A stretch of DNA of 5,486 nt, taken from contig JAKAAV010000177.1 in NCBI GenBank assembly GCA_021802185.1, positions 1 through 5,486 on the forward strand. The letters are read 5' to 3'. This DNA comes from Chloroflexota bacterium. GTDB lineage: Bacteria > Chloroflexota > Limnocylindria > Limnocylindrales > CSP1-4. Positions 1 to 3,861 of this stretch are shown here, piece after piece. Within the stretch, counting starts at the first letter, position 1. Each line of letters starts with the position of its first letter. The notes beneath the pieces are model-generated. The model saw nothing but the letters and a program-made list of their open reading frames with translations, was not told where the DNA came from and made no database searches. Position numbers and translations under genes: made by a program.

Positions 1-2
1 GA

Positions 3-90
3 GGCGGACAGGCGCGCCGGCGGCGGACAGCTGCCGGTTCAGGCGCCGGCGGCGGACAGCTGCCGGTTCAGGCGCCGGCGGCGGACAGCT
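3..90. repeat. 29-bp tandem repeat spanning the 3' end of the left MFS gene
   Basis: Two full 29-base units (16-44 and 45-73) are identical, and a third copy is partial (74-90, the first 17 bases). Each unit contains GCCGGCGGCGGACAGCTG followed by CCGGTTCAGGC. Bases 3-15 look like a further degenerate copy that lacks the GCTGCCGGTTCA segment, so the array probably continues left of the window. The unit carries the last codons and the TGA of the adjacent minus-strand permease, so the gene end itself is duplicated. Each full unit also holds a short inverted repeat (17-24 with 30-37, and 46-53 with 59-66, loop 5). In the minus-strand transcript this is a 7-of-8-pair hairpin directly after the stop. 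There are no spacers between units, so this is not a CRISPR array. Confidence 0.9.
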
Positions 91-1306
91 CGCGGTCGAA
101 GGAGATCGGCCGCAGCGCGAACGTCGCGAGCAGCACGAGGACGGCGAACGCGGCGATCGCGAGGAACCCGCTCGTGAAGCCGCCTCCCGCGTCGACCAGC
201 GCTCCGACGATCGGCGGGCCGACGATCGCGATCAGCGAACCGCCCCATCCGACGAAGGCCTGCGCCGAACCCGGGCTCGACGGCGCCCCGGCTGCCGCGC
301 CGTTGAACACCGCGGCGTACGGGAGCCCGACCCCGAGGCCGGTCGCGAGCAGCCCGGCGAACGCGGGCGGCAGCGACCCGGCGAGGGCCATGACGACGAG
401 ACCGGATGCCGCGAGGCCGATGCCGGCCCGGATCAGCAGGAGCGGCCGCATGCCGCGTTCCAGGGCGAGGCTGCCGCCGGAGCGGCCGGCGATGCCCAGC
501 ACGAGGACGAGGGAGCCCAGCACCCCGCTCAGCGCGATCGGCATCGCGAACTCGTCCGCAAGGTAGCCCACGACCCACGTCCCCAGAACCATCGCGAGCC
601 CGAACCCGCACGTGTGGCAGAGCGCGAGCAGCCACGTGTTCCGGCTCCGCAGCGCACCGCCGAGGGAGCCGGCGGGTGCGGTGCGACGAGGAGCGGCCGC
701 AGTCCCCGGCACCGCGGCAGGCGCACCCTGTCGCCGTCGCGTGCCGTCGGGCGCGAGCCGCCACCATGCGGTCCAGGCGCCGAGCGTGGCGAGCCCGGAG
801 ATGGCGTACGCGAGGTGCCAGTCCCCGCCGGGACCCGCGAGCAGCGGCATGTAGAGCAGCGGGAGCGCCGACCCGGCGAGGAACGCGGATCCGTACAGCC
901 CCTGCGCGAAATGCTGGCCGCGACCGGAGAAGGTGTCGCGCGTGTAGGAGGCGCCGGCCGCGAAGGCGACGCCACCGCCCACGCCGCCGAGGAAACGCCA
1001 GGCAAGCAGGACCGGGTACGTCGGCGCGAGGACGCCGCACCCCACCGTGGCGACGCACGTGACGAGGAAGCCGACCGTCACGGGATCGCGCGCGCCCCAG
1101 CGATCGGCGAACGCCCCACCCGCGAGCATGAGCGTGGCGGCACCGAGGAAGAACGAGGTCGCGATCATGCCGGCGGCCCCGGCATCGAGGGCGAACTCAT
1201 CGCGGATGGCGCCGATGACGGGGCCGTGGCTCGTGTAGTTCGTCGCGACGGCGAGCGCGACGAGGCAGATGAGCGCGAGCGCTCGGTGGCCGTCGGACGT
1301 GGGCAT
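68..1306 (-). CDS. MFS permease, 12 TM, substrate unknown (NarK/CynX-like flavour)
   Basis: This is a 412-residue polytopic inner-membrane transporter of the major facilitator superfamily, presumably a proton-coupled or facilitative permease. About 12 hydrophobic segments are visible, beginning near residue 8 and ending near 397. They split into two halves around a hydrophilic Arg/Ala/Pro-rich loop (about 184-222). The canonical MFS motif A between TM2 and TM3 is present at about 64-74 (GGAFADRWGAR). A degenerate counterpart lies near 274-286 (GRSGGSLALERG). Gly-rich TM4 (LGGVGGGVAFAAG) and TM11 (FVGWGGSLIAIVGPPIVG) are typical of the fold. The general look (HGPVIGAIRDEF after TM1) recalls nitrate/cyanate-type permeases, but no substrate can be assigned. 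The start at ATG 1306 is where clear MFS sequence begins. The frame stays open 84 codons further upstream, but that part is Arg-rich and not protein-like. No SD precedes the ATG; see the TACCCT box at 1314-1319. The stop lies inside a 29-bp tandem repeat. Confidence 0.9.
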   Translation of the reverse strand: MPTSDGHRALALICLVALAVATNYTSHGPVIGAIRDEFALDAGAAGMIATSFFLGAATLMLAGGAFADRWGARDPVTVGFLVTCVATVGCGVLAPTYPVLLAWRFLGGVGGGVAFAAGASYTRDTFSGRGQHFAQGLYGSAFLAGSALPLLYMPLLAGPGGDWHLAYAISGLATLGAWTAWWRLAPDGTRRRQGAPAAVPGTAAAPRRTAPAGSLGGALRSRNTWLLALCHTCGFGLAMVLGTWVVGYLADEFAMPIALSGVLGSLVLVLGIAGRSGGSLALERGMRPLLLIRAGIGLAASGLVVMALAGSLPPAFAGLLATGLGVGLPYAAVFNGAAAGAPSSPGSAQAFVGWGGSLIAIVGPPIVGALVDAGGGFTSGFLAIAAFAVLVLLATFALRPISFDRELSAAGA

Positions 1307-1313
1307 GCATGGG

Positions 1314-1319
1314 AGGGTA
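1314..1319 (-). promoter_or_regulatory. candidate -10 box (TACCCT) for a leaderless permease transcript
   Basis: On the minus strand TACCCT matches the TANNNT -10 pattern and ends 7 bases before the permease ATG. Transcription would then begin at or within a base or two of the start codon. The upstream sequence has CCCTCCC rather than a purine-rich SD, which is what a leaderless message would show. No convincing -35 is visible. Short TANNNT matches also occur by chance, so this is an inference. Confidence 0.35.
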
Positions 1320-1560
1320 CCGTCAGCGCGGCGATCCGCGGGGACCGCGCTCGCCGGCCACGGCCGGACGCGGAAGCGCACCGGCGGCCGCCGCGCCGTG
1401 CTCGACGTGCTCTCGGATCCGGCGTACCGCGCGCTGCCGGGTCGATCGCGGCCGAAGCCGAAGCGATGCCTCCGGCGATCGCGGCAGTCGCGCTGCTCGA
1501 GCGGCTCGCGACGGAGCGCGCCGCGGCGCCGCGCGGCCGGCCGAACGGACGAAATCACGA

Positions 1561-1589
1561 GGACGGCCGGAGGAAACCTCCGGCCGTCC
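1561..1589 (-). terminator. perfect 13-bp GC-rich hairpin, terminator-like
   Basis: The arms GGACGGCCGGAGG (1561-1573) and CCTCCGGCCGTCC (1577-1589) are exact inverted repeats separated by a 3-base loop. Being symmetrical, the hairpin forms in either direction. On the minus strand it is followed by TCGTGATTTCG, only weakly T-rich. On the plus strand it is followed by GCTGCAGCTG, with no T run. Its position about 190 bases after the propeller stop and before the next co-oriented gene favours a minus-strand terminator or attenuator. The missing U-tract is the main doubt. Confidence 0.55.
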
Positions 1590-1593
1590 GCTG

Positions 1594-1641
1594 CAGCTGC
1601 CTGATGGCCACCGGCGATGTGCCGGTCTCAGGCTGGAGCTG
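1594..1641 (-). promoter_or_regulatory. nested 17-bp stem-loop overlapping a mini-ORF
   Basis: Three stacked stems make one long hairpin. CAGCT pairs with AGCTG (1637-1641 with 1594-1598). GCCTGA pairs with TCAGGC (1628-1633 with 1599-1604). ACCGGC pairs with GCCGGT (1621-1626 with 1610-1615) around a 5-base loop. A 3-base bulge and an asymmetric internal loop separate the stems. The 5' arm in the minus-strand RNA contains most of the six-codon frame and its stop, so ribosome position would control folding. Within that arm, CUCCAGCC (1638-1631) can alternatively pair with GGCCGGAG (1585-1578) of the next hairpin, 7 of 8 pairs. This would give a possible mutually exclusive structure. Confidence 0.4.
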
Positions 1642-1648
1642 TCTCCAA
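1628..1648 (-). CDS. six-codon reading frame behind a strong SD (possible leader peptide)
   Basis: From TTG at 1648 the frame reads M-E-T-A-P-A and stops at TGA (1630-1628). Translation is suggested only by the 10-base SD match and its 8-base spacing. The peptide has no run of one amino acid that would mark a classical amino-acid attenuator. Its codons lie in the 5' arm of the 1594-1641 hairpin, so translating ribosomes would open that stem. It could also be the start of a once longer gene whose remainder has decayed, or a fortuitous frame. Confidence 0.3.
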   Translation of the reverse strand: METAPA

Positions 1649-1652
1649 GGGA

Positions 1653-1662
1653 ATCACCTCCT
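1653..1662 (-). promoter_or_regulatory. exceptionally strong Shine-Dalgarno (AGGAGGTGAT)
   Basis: The minus-strand sequence AGGAGGTGAT is fully complementary over 10 bases to the conserved 3' end of bacterial 16S rRNA (ATCACCTCCT). The AGGAGG core sits 8 bases before a TTG, an ideal spacing. It is a better match than the SD of any larger gene in this window, yet it lies in a gap with no long gene after it. Confidence 0.55.
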
Positions 1663-1774
1663 GCTGCCACGCACAGCGTGGCCCCGCCGGGCTTGCGGGA
1701 CCGGATCGAGGGACCGCGGGATGCTTGCATGGCGATGACGGCGTCGGGCGCGTGAGCGTGCGTACCCGCCGGCG

Positions 1775-3295
1775 TCAGAGCTGCCTGAGCGGCGTTCCGG
1801 GGGGCGCGGCGCCGAGGTCGGCCAGCCGGACCGCGTGCGTATCGATCGTCCCGCTCGCGTCGCCTTCCCGCCAGACCGCCCAGCCGTCCGAGAGCGTGAC
1901 GAAGTCGGGCTGCCGCAGGCCAGCCACGACCTGGCCCAGCGGCGCGCCCTCTCGCCAGAGGACGAGCTCGGTCGCGACCGAGCCGTCGGCCCGTGGCGAC
2001 AGCACGAGCCACGCGACCCAGCCGGCCGTGGCGGAGAGCCCGAACGACGGCCCGGGCTGGCGGGAGCCGACACGGACCGGCGGACCGGGCACGCGCCGCA
2101 GGCTGCCTCCTGTCACCGGCATCACCTCGATCGAGGCGTCCTGCGCGGTCTCGCGTGCCCATGCGAGCATCCCGCCGCCGATCGACGCGTCCTTCACGTG
2201 CGTATCGACCACGCGCGATGTCGACGCATCCGATGGCGCCAGCAGGAGCGTGCCGTCGTTCGGATCGGCGCCGGCGGTACCGGCGGACGGCACCGTGATC
2301 CAGAACACGGCCTCGCCGGACAGCCCGATCCGGGACACGTACGAGCCGACGTCGAACTGGCGAACGGTCGTTCCCGTCGCGAGATCACGGACGATGATGC
2401 GCGTCGCGAGCGGTTCGCCTGAATCCGTGGCCTCGAGCGTGTACGCGAGGCGCTGTCCATCGGCGGCGATGAGAGGCGGGTTCACCGACGCGCCCGCGCC
2501 CTGGATGGCGATCCGGGTGTTGACGCCCGACGCGACCGCACGCGAGGTGCCATCGGCGAACGCCAGGGTCATGACGCGCCAACGGAGCGGCGCCCCGACC
2601 GGCGCCACCGGACCCGCGGCGAGCGGTCCGGCCCCGACGTCACCAGGCGCCGGACCAGCGGCACTCCAGGTCTCGAGCCAGGTGAGACCGGTCGACGTCG
2701 CGGCGAGGTCGACGGCCTGGTGTCCCGCCGGGATCCGGGCCAGGACGACCGACTCGCCGGACAGAGGGTCGATCCGGCGCAGGACGATTTCGCCGGACGC
2801 GGTCGAACTGGCGAGCTGGTACACGGCGCCCCCCGCGACCACGTCCCGCGCGGGGAGCGCGCCGGGTGCGTCCGGGATCGGGTGGACGGCGCGGGCGGGG
2901 ACCACGAGCGAGTACCCGGGCACGGAGGGTTCGGGGACACCCGGTGCCGCCGCAGATCCGATCGGGCTCGCGGTCGCACCGGCGCTCGACCGCGACGTGG
3001 CGGCGAGCGAGCCGGCCACGAGGGCGGCACCGACGAGCAGCGTGGCGAGGACCGCGACGCGCGGCTGGATGGCACGCTGGTTGGCGGGACTCGTGTGCCG
3101 CGACCGGCCGAGCGCGAACGCGGCGGCGCGAACGCGGGCTACGGGCGTCGCGCGCCCGCGCCTGCGCTCCTGCCGGCCTCGAGAGCCCGGGTCCGTCCCC
3201 CGGCGATCCACGTCGTCCCTGCCCTGTCCTCGACCGGCGCGGCCGTGACCTGCTCCACGGTCCGCGCGGGACGGAGATGCGACAGGGCGGCTCAT
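1775..3295 (-). CDS. membrane-anchored beta-propeller-like protein, function unknown
   Basis: This is a 506-residue protein. Residues 1-77 are hydrophilic and strongly Arg-rich. A single hydrophobic segment at about 79-99 (AVLATLLVGAALVAG core) should act as a signal anchor, with the basic side in the cytoplasm. A Ser/Ala/Pro-rich linker (100-145) leads to a beta-strand-rich region up to the C-terminus. That region repeats a short aromatic strand: GLTWLETW (203), RLAYTLEA (282), AVFWITVP (329), MLAWARET (376), WVAWLVLS (425) and WAVWREG (471). Most of these are spaced 46-49 residues apart. One earlier candidate lies near 157 (AVYQLASS). This is the spacing of propeller blades, as in TolB/WD-like folds, and suggests about six or seven blades. 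No catalytic motif is visible, so it may be a binding or scaffold domain outside the membrane. The ATG start overlaps the stop of a short upstream frame (ATGA). A GTG at 3349 would add 18 residues behind a weak GGAA. Both are possible. Confidence 0.75.
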   Translation of the reverse strand: MSRPVASPSRADRGAGHGRAGRGQGRDDVDRRGTDPGSRGRQERRRGRATPVARVRAAAFALGRSRHTSPANQRAIQPRVAVLATLLVGAALVAGSLAATSRSSAGATASPIGSAAAPGVPEPSVPGYSLVVPARAVHPIPDAPGALPARDVVAGGAVYQLASSTASGEIVLRRIDPLSGESVVLARIPAGHQAVDLAATSTGLTWLETWSAAGPAPGDVGAGPLAAGPVAPVGAPLRWRVMTLAFADGTSRAVASGVNTRIAIQGAGASVNPPLIAADGQRLAYTLEATDSGEPLATRIIVRDLATGTTVRQFDVGSYVSRIGLSGEAVFWITVPSAGTAGADPNDGTLLLAPSDASTSRVVDTHVKDASIGGGMLAWARETAQDASIEVMPVTGGSLRRVPGPPVRVGSRQPGPSFGLSATAGWVAWLVLSPRADGSVATELVLWREGAPLGQVVAGLRQPDFVTLSDGWAVWREGDASGTIDTHAVRLADLGAAPPGTPLRQL

Positions 3296-3444
3296 ACCGG
3301 CCCGTTCAGCATGACGATCCGGCGGTCGGCGTGCAAGTCCCGGCGCCACGTGATTTCCGGCCCCAGGGCGGCCGGACGATCGGCGCTGCGCTCGAGCCGG
3401 GACCTACAGCCAGGCCTCCGGGACGTCCGCCTCGATCCTCCCAC
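3292..3444 (-). CDS. candidate 50-aa overlapping small ORF coupled to the propeller gene
   Basis: A GTG at 3444, preceded by GAGG with 6-base spacing, opens a 50-codon frame. It overlaps the last 41 bases of the upstream small gene in another frame and ends in TGA at 3294-3292. The TGA shares ATGA with the propeller start. The part outside the overlap has high GC at the third position. Its sequence is ordinary and protein-like (PEITWRRDLHADRRIVMLNG near the C-terminus), whereas the other minus frame there is poor. A downstream TTG would give a shorter peptide. The tail could be a real small protein, the remnant of a longer gene, or chance. A coupled upstream frame would explain why the propeller ATG lacks a good SD. 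The family is not recognised. Confidence 0.3.
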   Translation of the reverse strand: MGGSRRTSRRPGCRSRLERSADRPAALGPEITWRRDLHADRRIVMLNGPV

Positions 3445-3643
3445 CGCACGCCTCGATCAGGGCCCGTGCCCGCTCGCGATCGTGCTGTACGTGCACGACC
3501 ACGACGAACCCGTCGGCGTGGGGGGCGGTCGCGGTTCGCGCGGCATCGACGTGCGACTCGACCTCGCGCACGGCTCGGCGCGCGGCGACGTCGTCGCGAA
3601 ACGTCGCTGCGATCACCCTCGAGTCGGGCGTGCTTCCGTGCAT
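3404..3643 (-). CDS. small 79-aa protein, ferredoxin-like pattern, possibly YflT/GSP17M-like
   Basis: The predicted order is beta (VIAATF, 10-15), helix (16-31, DDVAARRAVREVESH), beta (33-40), beta (FVVVVHV, 46-52), helix (DRERARALIEACGG, 55-68) and beta (RIEADV). This beta-alpha-beta-beta-alpha-beta arrangement is that of a ferredoxin-like fold. The opening strand followed by 'D..AA.RAV.E.E' and the later '.VVV.V....ERA..L...GG' resemble the YflT/GSP17M general-stress domain. That resemblance is my judgement from memory, not a search. There is no signal peptide or membrane segment, so it is probably cytoplasmic. No catalytic residues stand out; the single Cys (66) is not in a motif. The ATG at 3643 is chosen because conserved-looking sequence begins there. 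Upstream codons in the same frame are Arg/Cys-rich and unconvincing. No SD is visible, but TACGGT lies 6 bases upstream. Confidence 0.65.
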   Translation of the reverse strand: MHGSTPDSRVIAATFRDDVAARRAVREVESHVDAARTATAPHADGFVVVVHVQHDRERARALIEACGGRIEADVPEAWL

Positions 3644-3649
3644 CGCCGC

Positions 3650-3655
3650 ACCGTA
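3650..3655 (-). promoter_or_regulatory. candidate -10 box (TACGGT) for a leaderless small-gene transcript
   Basis: TACGGT on the minus strand fits TANNNT and ends 6 bases before the ATG of the 79-aa gene. This is nearly the same geometry as the TACCCT box before the left permease. Both genes lack an SD, so the two sites support each other. No clear -35 is visible, and the match is short enough to be chance. Confidence 0.3.
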
Positions 3656-3743
3656 TCGGCGCTTCCTGCAGGTCACGCCACAGCGCGCGGGCCGCGCCTT
3701 GCAGCCTTGCCGCGACAGTCGTTCGACGAGCTCCACGCTGATG

Positions 3744-3819
3744 GCGTACGCGTTCGGTGGCCGCGTTCGGTGGCCGCGTTCGGTGGCCGCGTTCGGTGGC
3801 CGCGTTCGTCGCGTACGCG
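3744..3819. repeat. flanking palindromic 9-mers (GCGTACGCG) around the 13-bp array
   Basis: GCGTACGCG is present at 3744-3752 and 3811-3819. Its core GCGTACGC is self-complementary, so each copy is a two-fold symmetric site of the kind bound by dimeric regulators. The two copies are in direct orientation and 67 bases apart, with the tandem array between them. A similar GCGTACGCG occurs inside the left permease gene (805-813), where the codons explain it, so the flanking pair may be partly coincidental. Confidence 0.5.
3750..3807. repeat. 13-bp tandem repeat array, 4 full copies plus a half copy
   Basis: The unit GGTGGCCGCGTTC occurs four times without any change at 3756-3768, 3769-3781, 3782-3794 and 3795-3807. 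It is preceded by its own last six bases (GCGTTC, 3750-3755). The array lies in the gap between the exporter stop and the small gene. It is bracketed by GCGTACGCG at 3744-3752, which overlaps the array edge by 3 bases, and again at 3811-3819. The unit length is not a multiple of three and all copies are identical, which suggests recent slippage expansion or selection for a repeated binding site rather than coding. Possible roles are an iteron-like or operator array, or a simple neutral minisatellite. Nothing nearby suggests a replication origin. Confidence 0.9.
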
Positions 3820-3861
3820 GGCCGGTCGCACGCGGCGAGGTTGGCCGCGTGCCGGGAGCGG

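Larger units (their letters stand above)
1561..1699 (-). ncRNA. candidate structured leader or small RNA with terminal hairpin
   Basis: Read on the minus strand, four hairpins follow each other. The first is a 5-bp stem (1695-1699 with 1683-1687). The second is a 7-bp stem with a 3-base loop (1666-1672 with 1676-1682). The third is a nested 17-bp hairpin (1594-1641). The fourth is a perfect 13-bp hairpin (1561-1589). An SD-like element at 1653-1662 lies unpaired between the second and third hairpins and serves a six-codon frame. The order of short leader frame, hairpin overlapping that frame, then terminator-like hairpin resembles transcription attenuation. I do not recognise a known riboswitch or RNA family. 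It could instead be a small RNA derived from the 3' region of the propeller message. The downstream gene may have its own promoter, which weakens the attenuator reading. Confidence 0.35.
1307..1774. other. 468-base intergenic region: structured RNA-like segment plus GC-rich stretch
   Basis: This gap lies between the propeller gene and the left MFS gene, which are co-oriented. It has two parts. Bases 1561-1699 hold a dense series of inverted repeats, a very strong minus-strand Shine-Dalgarno, a six-codon frame and a perfect 13-bp hairpin (annotated separately). Bases 1307-1560 are very GC-rich with several open frames and no frame with a clear start and SD. A plus-strand stretch here shows coding-like composition in two successive frames (see findings). 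Bases 1700-1774, just after the propeller stop, show nothing I can name. Confidence 0.7.

Noticed and set aside
3..90. CRISPR array at the left edge
   Set aside because: The 29-base units are directly adjacent without spacers and overlap a coding end. The 13-bp array at 3750-3807 also has no spacers.
1307..1558. 84-codon upstream extension of the left permease
   Set aside because: The extension is Arg-rich, crosses no SD and does not resemble the N-terminus of any MFS protein. The ATG at 1306 directly precedes the first membrane segment.
1561..1730. Minus-strand frame from ATG 1730 (begins MQASRGPSIRS)
   Set aside because: It has no SD, a Ser/Arg-rich peptide and runs through the hairpins. 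The structural reading explains the region better.
614..1738. Long plus-strand open frame opposite the left permease
   Set aside because: The part opposite the permease is an antisense shadow caused by high GC, with Arg/Glu/Gly-rich low-complexity peptide and no SD. Only the short stretch near 1442-1546 is kept as a hint.
3296..3349. GTG at 3349 as the start of the propeller gene
   Set aside because: Only a weak GGAA precedes it and it would overlap the candidate small frame more deeply. ATG 3295 with the ATGA overlap is preferred, though not proven.
3357..3375. 6-bp inverted repeat CCGGCC / GGCCGG after the 79-aa gene, considered as a terminator
   Set aside because: The stem is short, the loop is 7 bases and A-rich sequence rather than a T run follows on the minus strand. 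Such palindromes are common at this GC content.
3700..3735. GTTCGA motif reminiscent of a tRNA T-arm
   Set aside because: No matching acceptor stem, D-arm or anticodon arm can be folded around it.
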